Assembly (NCBI RefSeq): GCF_026151205.1
Contig: NW_026971786.1
Location: 1 to 61,149, forward strand
Direction of reading: 5' to 3'
Source: Bolinopsis microptera
Taxonomy: Eukaryota > Ctenophora > Tentaculata > Lobata > Bolinopsidae
DNA: 61,149 nucleotides
The position numbers were made by a program, and so were the translations under genes. Shown here one piece after another: positions 17,988 to 37,720 of this stretch (the first letter of the stretch is position 1; every line of letters begins with the position of its first letter). The notes under the pieces are model-generated. The model saw nothing but the letters and a program-made list of their open reading frames with translations. It did not search any database and was not told the DNA's origin.

Positions 17988-20029
17988 AATTTATCACGTG
18001 CACTGGAACCATGCCATACTAAAAATAAGTTGGGGTTAGCATGTACTGAAAACATTTTACACTAGGGATACACTTTTTAAACACAAATATTTTTAACAAG
18101 AAATTAAAAACATTGTAAACTAAGTATTAAGTAACCGCAATTACAAACACGAGCTTAAAGGATCAATTATAACGATAACAAATGAACTAGCAGTGAAGTA
18201 ACAGCAACCACATGAGTTATTGTTACACATCATGTGACTTCATTATTTAACTTGTACATTTGCCATCACGATCCTATCACATTGATTATGTAAGTCACAC
18301 ACAAGATTGGCTTACTGTAGTTGTGGATGCACCCCGGAATTTAGGCGATTGTTACATTTCAGCTACACTTCAAAATATTTATATTTTTAATGATTGGTAA
18401 GAAACTGCTCTTGAGCACTCGCTATACTACAACGGCGTGACGCTATATTTCTTGAAAATGTGCCAAATTTAGAATTTTGCGCGAAAACAGATTTACTTTT
18501 CGCGTATAATATAGGATTGGCGGTCGCGCGCTCCCGAGTGGAAGCCTCGACTAGATTAGGACGAGGTAGAAGTTCGGGTACCATGATTTTAAGGTGGGAA
18601 CGGCCTGTTTTATGTTTAAAGTTAAATGTGATCTGTTACTGTGGTAGTACCACTACCTTACTAAGATAAATATTATATACTACAGTTCAACATGAAAAGA
18701 TACATAGAGCTTGCTGTAAAAATAAAAAATTCTTCAGAGAAAAGCCGCAAAAATGTCAAAAATGCCACATGTTTATTGTGCGATTAATACAATTTGCGAA
18801 TGAATTTTTTAGGTATGACAATGACTAACAGGTCGGCAAACAATTAAACAACAATAAACATAAACTGAATATATCAACGCTTGTAAAGCTAAAAATCGCA
18901 CAAATCAATTATGCATAAAATGTTACCTCAAAATTCTTTAATTAGCTAATTAATTGGCTATTAACCAATTAATAACTTAACCAGAGCACATGATAACACC
19001 GTGCAACGTTTCAAAACAATTGTGTATAAAGCAAAACATTTTAATATGGTGTATATAAAGCACAAAAAATGGTTTAGCTTACAAGCATTTTCAAATAAAA
19101 TCTACAAGCAAAACAACTTAAAATAACTCATATCAAATACAATGCCAAACTACCACATAAGCTAATTGCATTTAATAAAACCCCGTCACAAAATATAACA
19201 ATAAATATTGTATGAAGCTAAAACCTCGAAACATATAGAAATATTACGCATATCTGCGATCCCTATTTCTAAGTGAAACATTTAATTAAGAAACCATCGA
19301 AATTGTATTTCCTAATAATACTTTCTACTTTCAATACATGAAAATAAAATCAGCAGACTTCTATAATATTCAAGTATATATCCGTTTTATTGTTGTTATT
19401 GTATTTGACTGAAGTTTTAACTTCAGTTTAAAAACTAAAGTAAGTCCTTATCTCTAGAATATTAACTGTAATATAATCCCTCACCAAAACCCGCTATAAT
19501 CTCACTTTATATTACTGAATTATTACGCTACATTACCTAGTTATAAATAACTCTGTATCACTGCTATCAAACTTACTTCAGGCTTTATCTCTTTTGGCCT
19601 TGTAAAGTTGTCAGGTCTTGTTGGAGAGGTATCAGTAATTAAGTCAAAGTGTGGCTCTGCGGCCAATAGTACAGTGCATTACAGGCTACAGCTGGTATTT
19701 AAATAGTTTACTACAATCTTTAATCTTATTTACCTGCTAATTACCACGCTAATTGATCTGCTAATTGATCTGCTAATTACCGCGCTAATTGATCTGCTAA
19801 TTACCACCTAAAGCTAACTAATACCAGGGAGAGTCTCTCATCATCAACAATCATCTGTTCGTCACAAAGTCTTCTTCTTTGGCAATAATATTATCTGTTA
19901 TTTTGCCTGAAATTAAGAAATTAATCGAACCAAATATCAAACAAACATAAACAATCAATTAATTCGAATTGAATCCATCGAACAATAACACATCAATTAT
20001 TGTTCAATTATCATCCAATTACCTGGTAA
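17988..20029. other. Intergenic region between the carrier gene and muskelin
   Basis: AT-rich, with no gene recognised. A TTTTTAG sequence on the minus strand about 32 bp upstream of the carrier ATG could be the acceptor of a 5' UTR intron. A small GCTAATTGATCTGCTAATTAC repeat occurs at 19736-19803. The muskelin 3' UTR should occupy the right-hand end. Confidence 0.5.
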
Positions 20030-28821
<8,792 letters not shown>

Positions 28822-29042
28822 CTTTTCCTAAGAACATGAGAGGGTTTAATGCTAACAGTATCAAAGAAATAAATAATGAACAATAGTTTAAGGTCAATCT
28901 TTGATGAAGTAATTCTCTCACAGACGTTTCTATAATAATCTCAAAGTGTTTGTTACATTAGCCATGTTAAAAGTGTTGAAATAATTCTTTGACATTAACC
29001 AGAGGGACTCAATATCATTAAAGGGGTTGTTAACTTGGTATG

Positions 29043-29132
29043 TGTTATAATGTGATGTTATTAACTGTTATCATTCAGGATGTTTTGACTTGGTTACTTT
29101 GGAACTTGGAATCACTGTTTTAATTTGTACTA
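29043..29132 (+). repeat. 5' LTR, 90 bp
   Basis: It starts TGTTATAATG and ends TTTGTACTA. It matches 46742-46831 apart from A/C near the end. At 90 bp it is at the extreme short end for this class of element. The muskelin ATG is 217 bp to the left on the opposite strand. Confidence 0.9.
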
Positions 29133-29155
29133 AATGGCGACGAGGATTATAGAAC
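29133..29155 (+). other. Likely primer-binding site overlapping the gag start
   Basis: TGGCGACGAGGATTATAG starts three bases after the LTR. Its position and TGG start fit a tRNA primer-binding site, and the gag ATG (29134-29136) lies inside it. The cognate tRNA was not identified. Confidence 0.55.
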
Positions 29156-30426
29156 CCATGCAACTGGACAACGTAGAGGATTGGCTTGAGCGGTTGGACC
29201 AAGCAATTTCATGTTGCATAGTCCAAGAAAAACTGACAGAAGAAGAGGCCAAAAACAGTTACTCAGTATCGTTGTTGTTGTCGAACATTGGACAAATGGG
29301 GTACAAGGTGTTGAAATCATATTGTGCACCGGACAAACCTGCCAAGAAAACATACAATGATCTTGTAAAACTGCTGACCGAAAATCTGGCTCCAGCGTTA
29401 GATGCGGTATCAGAAGGGTATCGTTTTAACCTGATGAAGCAGGAATCTGGAGAGGGGCTAAGCCTTTACATGTCGCGAGTCAAGGAAAAGGCAAATGTGT
29501 GCAACTTCGGAACTTTTTACGACCGTATGGTCAAGGACCGTTTTCTGTATGGATTGAGAGATTCGAATATCAGATCTTATTTGCTAACTAAAGCAAACTT
29601 GGACACATCTGCAAAGGTCCTAACAGCAGCTATAGCAAAAGAAAACGCGATGACAGCTAATTCAGCCATGTCAGGTTACGGGTCAGCACCATCTGCTCAT
29701 TTTGTCCATAAAAAACACCATTATGGGGGACAATCGGAACAAGGTCAGATGAAAGGTTATCGCCCTGGTGATAAAGGACTGGTTTGCTCAAAATGTACAT
29801 TGAAGGGCCATAAGGCTCCGGATTGCAAAGTGAAATGTAGAAACTGTCACCAGACCGGTCATATCAGAGCAAACTGTTTGAAGGGGAAACGCCCAAAACA
29901 GAACAATGTGGGTGAAGCAGATGATGATGATGTTTACGGGGATCAGGAACATGTTTACGGGGATCAGGAACATGAGTATATGATGAAAGTGGATGTTTTA
30001 TCGGAGGATTCTCCAGTTATATGTAATCCTAATCTGTCACCTGAACCTTGCATCTATCTACCTGTTGATCCAGTCAACTATCCCCTCAAGGGGAACTCTG
30101 CTCCTGATTTCCAACATTCTCATGACGAGAATGACTCATCCAACTCCATGGGGAGTTCGAGTTTGAGTGAAGCTGAATCTGCTGTAAGTTATGATTGTAC
30201 AGTAGAATGTATGTCGACTGTGTCGAGTAGAGTTTGTTCTGAAAATCAAATTTCTGTTTGTGAATCCCGTGATATGGTTTGTCATTTTCGAAGTAGAAAA
30301 CTCATGATTTTGTTATTACTAAATGGGAAACCAGTCGAGTTTGAATTAGACACTGGTGCTGCTTTAACATGTATTTCTAAACCTAAGTTTTCACAGCTAA
30401 ATTTGAACATTTTTGCAGTTTTGTAG
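29134..30426 (+). CDS. Gag with start of aspartic protease, Ty3/gypsy type
   Basis: The 430 codons encode a nucleocapsid-forming Gag. The N-terminal two thirds resemble a retrotransposon Gag domain (a YKVLKSYCAPDKP region, then DRFLYGLRDSNIRSYLL). Two CCHC zinc knuckles follow (CSKCTLKGHKAPDC at about residue 218 and CRNCHQTGHIRANC at about 236), then an acidic, Ser-rich linker with a doubled VYGDQEH. Near residue 406 the protease active-site motif FELDTGA appears, and the frame is cut off shortly after by inserted DNA. The final ~15 codons may therefore come from the insert. Its start lies directly behind the LTR. Confidence 0.9.
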   Translation: MATRIIEPMQLDNVEDWLERLDQAISCCIVQEKLTEEEAKNSYSVSLLLSNIGQMGYKVLKSYCAPDKPAKKTYNDLVKLLTENLAPALDAVSEGYRFNLMKQESGEGLSLYMSRVKEKANVCNFGTFYDRMVKDRFLYGLRDSNIRSYLLTKANLDTSAKVLTAAIAKENAMTANSAMSGYGSAPSAHFVHKKHHYGGQSEQGQMKGYRPGDKGLVCSKCTLKGHKAPDCKVKCRNCHQTGHIRANCLKGKRPKQNNVGEADDDDVYGDQEHVYGDQEHEYMMKVDVLSEDSPVICNPNLSPEPCIYLPVDPVNYPLKGNSAPDFQHSHDENDSSNSMGSSSLSEAESAVSYDCTVECMSTVSSRVCSENQISVCESRDMVCHFRSRKLMILLLLNGKPVEFELDTGAALTCISKPKFSQLNLNIFAVL

Positions 30427-30559
30427 TTTTGTTACGTGTTGAAAAACAGAGCTCCCTTATCTCTGTTTAATCGGAAATTTTAACTGCCACTGCACTGCTA
30501 CTGCACGGTGTTTGTACTTTACCTTTGTACATCTATACAAGTACAAGTACACAATTGCA

Positions 30560-32122
30560 ATGGAAAAGTCTGCTCATAACTCTGCAAAGAATCTTCTCGT
30601 CAACGGATTATGTAAATCTTGTTCGAATGATGAGGTTGTCAAAAGTACCGACATTGTACAGTGCTTTTGGTGTAAGGACAGTTTTCATGCTATCAACTGT
30701 GATGAAACTTGCAATGTCAGTGCGCCCACGGTTTTTACTGCTCACCTGTCTCATGCTGTGAACAACACTTCATCTTATGCTAAACGATTTGGTCGCTTTC
30801 TATTTATCTGTAATGATTGTAGTACTGCTGAGGAGGAAAAGAGGGCTGCTACTACCGTAGATCGGGTAGGATTGTTAGATAATAAAATAGATGCCATAAA
30901 TTTGGAGTTCAGGGAAGAGATGTCTGAACTTAAAACCTTGCTGAAGGAACAACTGTCCCAGAAACCTGAGAGAGCTCAAGAGCGATCCTCAGATCAGGTT
31001 GATTTTATGAAACAATTTGCTGAACAGTTTTCATCTTTAAAAGAAGACCTCACGAAAAATATCAATGATGTTATTGACAATAAAGTAAACACTGTTGTAA
31101 CAAAATCCGGTACTGTTTCTCATACAAAGGACGTTCTCTATTCCAGCTTGTTTACCGACTCAAACAGTTCCACACCATCTGCTCAACCACCACATGTTCC
31201 AATTGCTCCAACACGTACACAACCTTCATCACCCGAGATTCTAATTCTGTCCCCGAAAGAAGAACAATCGGTAAATGCTGCAACAATGACGAATGTGAAA
31301 AAATTTGCTACTGATAAATTAAAGAGCAGTCAAGTAGTATTTCTCAGATGTAATGAAAACAACAAGAAAGTTTCAATTGGCTTCCCTAATGCTGAAATTC
31401 GTGATAAGGCTACTTCACTTCTCAATGATGGAAATACCTTAGATTCGTATGGATATCAGTCTAAGAATGGCAACAAAATGCTGCCAAAAGTTACTATTTA
31501 TGGTGTTTCTTCTGAAGTTCTTGACGATATAGACACTACAGCTGTAGGGAATGATGCCGATAAACTTAGGGATCTTGAAAAGAACCACTTAGTCGCCCAA
31601 ATTGTGGAGAAAAACTCGTCCATCAAAGATTTGTATGAAGCAGGGCACACTATCAGTATTGTCTATCTCAATAAGATAAAACGTTTCACCAACGATAAGC
31701 AGGAACGCATAGAGCTCACTATTGGAATCAAACTATCACCATCTGTCTATAGAGTCCTCTTTAACCAACAACAAGGATCTCTCTATTTAGGTAGTCGCAG
31801 ATACAAAGTAACTGATCGCTTCTACATCAAACAGTGTTATCATTGTCAAATGATTGGACACACTTCTGTTGACTGTAATGAAGTCAAAACAAATAAACAT
31901 CCTACCTGAATGTACTGTATGGGAAGTCACCGGTCTTCAGCATGCCAATTTAAGCAGAAGAAGGACAAACATGCCTGTGCTCGATGTTTGGCTTCAACAC
32001 ACACTAATGATGCCGAGAATTCAACAACACATAATGCGGCAGCTTACGATTGTCCTGTGTTGGTAAGAGAAACTAAACGTATTGCTGCTAACACTGACTT
32101 TATTTCAAAAAACGTAATGTGA
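30560..32122 (+). CDS. LINE ORF1 protein (one in-frame TGA at 31907-31909)
   Basis: The likely start is ATG 30560, not the earlier ATG at 30512 in the same frame. It opens with a PHD-like Cys/His cluster (LCKSCSNDEV, FWCKDSFHAINC, FICNDC), as in CR1-clade ORF1 proteins that bind RNA and chaperone reverse transcription. A coiled-coil-like Glu/Lys-rich part, a Ser/Pro linker, an RRM-like middle and zinc knuckles (CYHCQMIGHTSVDC, then YCMGSHRSSAC and CARCLASTH) follow. TGA at 31907-31909 lies between the first and second knuckle with the frame open on both sides, so it is a nonsense change or a readthrough site. The frame ends at TGA 32120-32122. Confidence 0.85.
32107..32113 (+). promoter_or_regulatory. 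Candidate -1 ribosomal frameshift heptamer between ORF1 and ORF2
   Basis: In the ORF1 frame the codons read TCA AAA AAC GTA ATG TGA. A AAA AAC is a canonical X XXY YYZ slippery sequence. Slipping back one base after AAC gives CGT AAT GTG AAA, exactly the ORF2 frame, which has no nearby ATG of its own. The ORF1 stop follows six bases after the heptamer. No clear downstream pseudoknot was recognised by eye. Confidence 0.6.
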
Positions 32123-35070
32123 AATTAGGTGCTAATCGACAGAAATCACAGCTTTCTATTGGTTGTTTCAACGCAAGGTCTCTATGCAACAAAACTTGTG
32201 GCGTACTAGAAATGCTTAAAGATAACTCGATTTCTATCTGTTGTATCACGGAAACTTGGCTAAAAACTAATGATCGGGCAAAGTTTGCTGAAATCCGTGA
32301 TTTTGGGTTCGATATTATCAGTGCCCCTCGAAGAGGTAGGGGAGGTGGTGTTGGTTTTCTCTTCAACCCCAAAATGATATCGCCTGTACGCAATGACGTT
32401 ACTAAATATTCATCTTTTGAAGTACTTGAATGTGTCATTAAAACTGCTGGTGAGATTATCAGGCTATGTGTAGTTTATCGCAGCACTCAGGCCAAAGCGA
32501 AATATGATGAAACAAAAATATCTAAGTTTATGGATGACTTTGATGGATACCTGGACAATCTTCTGCTTAAAACTGGATCTCCAATTATTTGTGGTGACTT
32601 TAATTTCCATGTTGAAGACATATACAATAATGTTGCCCAGAACTTTATTGCTCTTTGTGAGAGCAAAGGCTTCCTTCAGCATGTCGACTCTCCTACTCAC
32701 ATCTCCGGCGGGACACTGGACTTGTTATTTACTCTAGGCTGTGTAAGTGACTCATTGTCTGTAACAGATATGATGGTAGAGACAAGCACTGGAACCAGCT
32801 CTGATCACTATCTAGTAAGTTTTCAGGTCCCAGTCACATTCGATCTTCATAAAGCTCGTACATATGAAGAAAAAGATGTCAGAGAGCTAAGCAAAATTGA
32901 CATCGATAAGTTCAGGGAAGATCTGTTTTGTTCAGAGCTTAACTTTTCTGAATATCAATCCTTAGACGAGGCTGTGAACCTTTATCAAAATGTCCTTGAA
33001 CAGGTGCTAGACAAACATGCCCCACTTATTACGAAACGATTTACTGCTGAAAAGTCTGATTTTTGGGATAATAAATGTCAAATTGCTGTCAGAGAGAGGA
33101 GAAGGGCAAAACGAAAAGCCAAAAAGTATCCAGAGAATGATGAGTTTAAAACTACTCATTTTGAAAAATGTGTTGACGCAGAAATCACTATCAATCGAGC
33201 TAGGGATGGCTACTATGATAAACAGCTCAGTTCTTGCAAAGGAGACTCGAAAGGGACCTATAAAGTCATAAATAAACTTTTAGATAAGGAATATGGCTCC
33301 AACAAATTGCCAAATGGTGAAGATATCGAAGTGGCTGCCAAACTCAAGACTTTCTTCGATCAAAAAGTAAAGACCATTTACTCTAATATTGAGAAGGAAA
33401 TTCAAAACACTTCCCTAAACGGTCAAGGTACCAAGGACTCTACTTCGATAGATAATGCAAAGTGTAGACTTAATCAGTTTAAGGAAGTCTCATTATCAGA
33501 CCTTGAAACCTTAATTAAGAGTCTTCCCAATAAATCAAGCGTACTCGATGTCATACCAATGTGGCTCTTCAAGAACTGCTTACCCGAGCTTCTCCCAATC
33601 ATCCATTACATCGTGAATGAATCACTAAGAGTCGGAAAGTTTCCATCTGCCCTAAAAGAAGCATCTATTAGGCCTGGACTCAAGAAACCTACCTTAGATG
33701 TTGATGAGCTGAAAAACTATCGACCGATTAGCAATCTAACTTATCTGTCCAAAATACTAGAAAAAGTAGTTCATTGCCAATTAAATGAATATGCTGATGT
33801 CAACAACCTGTTTTCCCCATACCAATCAGGCTATAGAAAATTCCATAGTTGTGAAACTGCAGTTACCAAAATACATAATGATATTCTAATGATGATTGAC
33901 AGCAAATCGAATGTTGTGCTTCTACTCTTAGATCTATCAGCTGCTTTCGACACCATAAACCATAACCTCCTTCTTACGAAACTCAAGAATGCGTATGGTA
34001 TTACAGAACTAGCACTCAGCTGGTTACAATGTTACCTTAATAATCGCACATTCAAGGTTAAAGTAAAAAAAGCCACATCTTCTGAAGGCTATCTGGATAT
34101 TGGTGTACCTCAAGGATCCATTTTAGGACCACTACTGTTCATATTGTATACCAGAGATCTTGAAGAAATTGTCACAAAATATGGTTTCTCGATACATTTG
34201 TATGCAGATGACACACAGGTGTACTTTACTTTTGATGTTCACAGTTCTAATCCTGATTTAACAGCTGTGAAAAATTGCTTTCTGGAGATAAAGCAATGGA
34301 TGACAGTTAACTTCCTAAAACTGAATGATGAAAAAACAGAGTTCATTGATATAGGACCATATGTCAGCCCAATCCAGACAATGGATTTAGGAGACCTCTC
34401 AATCTGCCCTGTTAGCAAGGCCAAGAACCTGGGATTCCTTTTCGATCACCAAATGAATTTGGACTCTCAAATAAATGCTGTCTCCAAAGTATGTTATTTG
34501 AATCAAAGGGACTTAGCAAGAATCGGTTCGAAGCTTTCCCATGACCTAAAAGTTCAGTTAGTTCACTCCAATATCCTCTGTTTCATAGACTACTGCAACT
34601 CAGTCTATTATGGAATAACAGAAAAGAATCTTCATAAGCTACAAAAGATACAGAACAATGCTGCTAGATTTATCTTTGGTCTTTACGGAAAAAAGATACG
34701 TGAACCTATCATGCCTTACCTCAAAAAGCTCCACTTTCTGCCTGTTCGGTTCAGAATTAAGTTCAAAATATCACTTCTGGTTTTCAAGTGTCTTAATAAC
34801 ATAGCCCCTCAGTACTTACAAGGACACGTCAATCTAAGGGAAGTACGAAGACAAAGTTCCAGACTAGATGATGACTTTTATTTGTTGAAAGTTCCTCCTG
34901 CTCCTCATTTCAGACGAACAGATGCTGCATTTATGTTTTGTGGACCAAAAATTTGGAATGAACTACCCTACTCAGTGAGATCATTATCATCTGTAGAATG
35001 TTTTAAAAATGCCCTAAAGACGTTTTATTTCCAACTAGCTTTTGATAATATTTCTAATATTTGTCCATAA
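32113..35070 (+). CDS. LINE ORF2: APE-type endonuclease and reverse transcriptase
   Basis: About 985 codons. The N-terminal endonuclease nicks target DNA (CFNARSLCNK, CCITETWL, CGDFNFH at about residue 160, SDHYLVSF at about 228). The reverse transcriptase has NYRPISNLTYLSKILEK, QSGYRKFHSCETA, LLLDLSAAFDTINH, GVPQGSILGPLLF and the catalytic LYADDTQVYF. A C-terminal region with LHKLQKIQNNAARFIFG follows, typical of the CR1/L2/Jockey group. No internal stop is present, so it may encode active enzyme. The frame has no early ATG, so translation probably depends on the -1 shift from ORF1. Confidence 0.93.
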   Translation, partial: RNVKLGANRQKSQLSIGCFNARSLCNKTCGVLEMLKDNSISICCITETWLKTNDRAKFAEIRDFGFDIISAPRRGRGGGVGFLFNPKMISPVRNDVTKYSSFEVLECVIKTAGEIIRLCVVYRSTQAKAKYDETKISKFMDDFDGYLDNLLLKTGSPIICGDFNFHVEDIYNNVAQNFIALCESKGFLQHVDSPTHISGGTLDLLFTLGCVSDSLSVTDMMVETSTGTSSDHYLVSFQVPVTFDLHKARTYEEKDVRELSKIDIDKFREDLFCSELNFSEYQSLDEAVNLYQNVLEQVLDKHAPLITKRFTAEKSDFWDNKCQIAVRERRRAKRKAKKYPENDEFKTTHFEKCVDAEITINRARDGYYDKQLSSCKGDSKGTYKVINKLLDKEYGSNKLPNGEDIEVAAKLKTFFDQKVKTIYSNIEKEIQNTSLNGQGTKDSTSIDNAKCRLNQFKEVSLSDLETLIKSLPNKSSVLDVIPMWLFKNCLPELLPIIHYIVNESLRVGKFPSALKEASIRPGLKKPTLDVDELKNYRPISNLTYLSKILEKVVHCQLNEYADVNNLFSPYQSGYRKFHSCETAVTKIHNDILMMIDSKSNVVLLLLDLSAAFDTINHNLLLTKLKNAYGITELALSWLQCYLNNRTFKVKVKKATSSEGYLDIGVPQGSILGPLLFILYTRDLEEIVTKYGFSIHLYADDTQVYFTFDVHSSNPDLTAVKNCFLEIKQWMTVNFLKLNDEKTEFIDIGPYVSPIQTMDLGDLSICPVSKAKNLGFLFDHQMNLDSQINAVSKVCYLNQRDLARIGSKLSHDLKVQLVHSNILCFIDYCNSVYYGITEKNLHKLQKIQNNAARFIFGLYGKKIREPIMPYLKKLHFLPVRFRIKFKISLLVFKCLNNIAPQYLQGHVNLREVRRQSSRLDDDFYLLKVPPAPHFRRTDAAFMFCGPKIWNELPYSVRSLSSVECFKNALKTFYFQLAFDNISNICP

Positions 35071-35329
35071 TGTCTGAACTGATATGAAAGTGCATAATTT
35101 TGGTAACTTCATACAAATATTTGTTCATAAAATCTGAACTGTTTAAAAAAAGTCCATAATCTTGCTATTTCAACACTAAGTCTCGCTTGAATGACTTTAA
35201 TGTACATCTTTGTTGGGTATATTTTAATGTCGAAGCGTGTAATAAATGTTAGAATTTATTTATTATTTATTTATGATTGCAAGTTGATAGATAGTGTTAA
35301 AACTCTTTGTGTAGCCAATAGTCAAACAG

Positions 35330-36176
35330 TTAAGGCCACAGGGGGGGGGTCCGAGGTCGATTTTGAGATTTTGAGATATGTTGTAGAGCTCGATCTAAAT
35401 TTTCAAATGCTTTTGTCCTTACCGAAAACAAAGTTTCCTATTTGAAGATATCGCGCGTTGAATTTTGAGGTTTACCTGTAATTCTATTGTAAATGAAAAC
35501 TTTAAATGAAATCGTGTTCAAAATCTATCTTCTTTTTCAGTTTATGACTTAGAACCTTGTAACTTGGCAACAATGTTCTTCAAGGTATTTTGAGTTTTTG
35601 TTATGTAACGATTTATGATATCTTGCTCCAAAGCTGAGATATGAGGTTAACCATGAGCGCGGGTTACAAAATTTAAAATGGTTAACCTCATAAAAAGAGT
35701 TAGGAGCAAAATTACAACAATCGTTACATAACAAACTTTTAAATTTATGTCAGGAACATAAGTTCCAAATTTGAGGTGAAATGGATAAAAACTCTAGGAG
35801 AAGATAGATTTTGAAGTAAAAAATTCGAGGTTTTCAGGAGAGGCAAAAAACTGTTTTTTATGTTATGTGATTTTTGAGAATTTTGCCTTTATTTGTATAT
35901 TTTTCAAAGTTTAACTGCTGAAATAACACAAAAACAATAAAAACAAAGCTTATCGTACTTTTCAGTTGTAATGGCATCAATATTTCTGCCCTCCATTATC
36001 GATTTATCAAAAAAATGAGGTTAAACGAGAATTGGTTAACCTCATTTATAAAAAAAAGTAAAATAGCTACAGACAAATGAGTGGTGGCAAAGTATCCACC
36101 ACAAAAATATATATTGATTCAAAGCATAATGTTTTTTTGCATTTTTTGAGGCCTCGACCCCCCCCTGTGGCCTTAA
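35330..36176. mobile_element. TTAA-flanked MITE with GGCCACAGGGGG ends
   Basis: The element 35334-36172 has inverted ends GGCCACAGGGGGG and CCCCCCTGTGGCC with TTAA on each side (35330-35333, 36173-36176), the target choice of piggyBac-type transposases. Internally, GAGGTTAACC and GGTTAACCTC recur as inverted pairs (about 35643-35692 and 36018-36045). No transposase is seen. Confidence 0.85.
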
Positions 36177-36394
36177 CGTTTGCATGATTGCCAAAACATC
36201 CGTCAAATTTAATGGAACATCTCATTAAGGTTTTTTTTTTACAAATGTCTCAGACCCATAGCTAGATCTGTGAATTTTAGGCAGACCCACTCGACAGCGG
36301 CCAGATTTTGCGCATTATGAGCCCCAAGCCCGATACCCACTTTGCCTCCCAATTATATTATCATCTCGTAACTTCATAATGAAGGTTCCGTTAT
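36177..36394. other. Unassigned spacer in the nested block
   Basis: Unique sequence between the TTAA element and the ~120-bp satellite. No gene is seen. Confidence 0.4.
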
Positions 36395-37720
36395 TCATTT
36401 AAAGATTAAGTTTTTTCGATTCTGGGCACGTAGCCCGACACGACACGTAGCCGGGGCGAAGCTCCTTTGGTTGGCTAGGGAGGGGGGAAGGCGCAGCCCC
36501 CCAGAAAATTTTTGAGAAATTATGTGTTTTAGACGACATTTGGCATTAAAGAAATTTGTAGGACAGTAATAATCAGACATCACAATAATACAAAGTTGGG
36601 GGGCTAGGGGGGCGCAGCCCTGGCCTTCGGAAAATGTTTGAGAAATAGGGTGTTCCAGACGACATTTGTAGGACAGCAATAATCAGACATTACAATAATA
36701 CAAGGTTGGTGGGCTGGGGGGCGCAACCCCCGGAAAATTTTTGAGAAATAGGGTGATTCAGACGACATTTGGCATTAAAGAAATTTGTAGGACAGCAATA
36801 ATCATACATCAGAATAATATAAAGTTGGTGGGCTAGAGGAGCGAACCCCCAGGAAAATTTTTGAGAAATAGGGTGATTAAAACGGCATTTGGCATTAAAG
36901 AAATTTGGGGACAGTAATAATCAGACATCACAATAATATAAAGTTGGGGGCCGGGGGGGGGGCGCAGCCCCCCAGAAAATTTTTGAGAAATAATGTGTTT
37001 TAGACGACATTTGGCATTAAAGAAATTTGTAGGACAGTAATAATCAGACATCACAATAATACAAAGTTGGGAGGCTAGGGGGGCGCACCCCCCCGGAAAA
37101 TTTTTGAGAAATAGGGTGATTCAGACGACATTAGGAATTAAAGAAATTAGTAGGGCAGTAATAATCCTGAGACATCACAATAATATAAAGTTGGTTGGCT
37201 AGGGAGGGGGGGGCGCAGCCAATCAGAAAATTTTTGAGAAATTATGTGTTTTAGACGACATTTGGCATTAAAGAAATTTGTAGGACAGTAATTATAATCA
37301 GACATCACAATAATACAAAGTTGGAGGGCTAGGCAGGCGCAGCCCTGGCCTTCGGAAACTTTTTGAGAAATAGGGTGTTCCAGACGACATAATTTTGTGG
37401 GACAGCAATAATCAGACATTACAATAATACAAGGTTGGTGGGCTGGGGGCCAACCCAGTCCCCCAACTTTATATTATCACAATAATATAAAGTTGGGGGA
37501 CTGGGGGGGTGCAGCCCCCAAGAAAATGTTTAGAAATTATTTGTTTTAGACGACATTAGGCATTAAAGAAATTTGTAGGACGGCGATAATACAAAGTTTG
37601 GGTGTAGCCCCCGGAAAATTTTTGAGAAATAGTGTGTTTCAGACGACATTTGGCATTAGAAATTTGTAATTTCAGACATCACAATAATACAAAGTTGGGG
37701 GCTAGGGGGAACTCAGTACT
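36395..37720. repeat. ~120-bp satellite, about ten units
   Basis: Each unit contains GGCGCAGCCCCC, GAAAATTTTTGAGAAAT, TTAGACGACATTTGGCATT and CAGTAATAATCAGACATCAC. The units vary in the G-run spacer. The minus-strand ORFs over it are repeat artefacts. It directly abuts the 5'-truncated LINE that follows. Confidence 0.92.

Larger units (their letters stand above)
30430..35270 (+). mobile_element. CR1-like non-LTR retrotransposon (LINE), nearly full length
   Basis: A short leader (about 130 nt), ORF1 with a PHD-like Cys-rich start and zinc knuckles, ORF2 with endonuclease and reverse transcriptase, and a 3' region ending near TTTATTTATTATTTATTTATG. It is inserted in the same orientation into the protease region of the gypsy element. 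The exact ends and target duplication are not resolved. Confidence 0.85.

Noticed and set aside
18387-18669. Overlapping 65- and 69-codon ORFs on both strands
   Set aside because: Opposite-strand frames of similar length with no motif and no splice or neighbour support.
30512-30559. Earlier ATG for LINE ORF1 at 30512
   Set aside because: In frame, but the 16 added residues (MYFTFVHLYKYK...) are low-complexity and precede the conserved Cys-rich start; ATG 30560 in a better context is preferred.
36395-37419. Minus-strand ORFs with repeating SDYYCPTNFFNAKCRLKH-like text
   Set aside because: Translation of the ~120-bp satellite; repeats with the satellite and breaks whenever its length varies.
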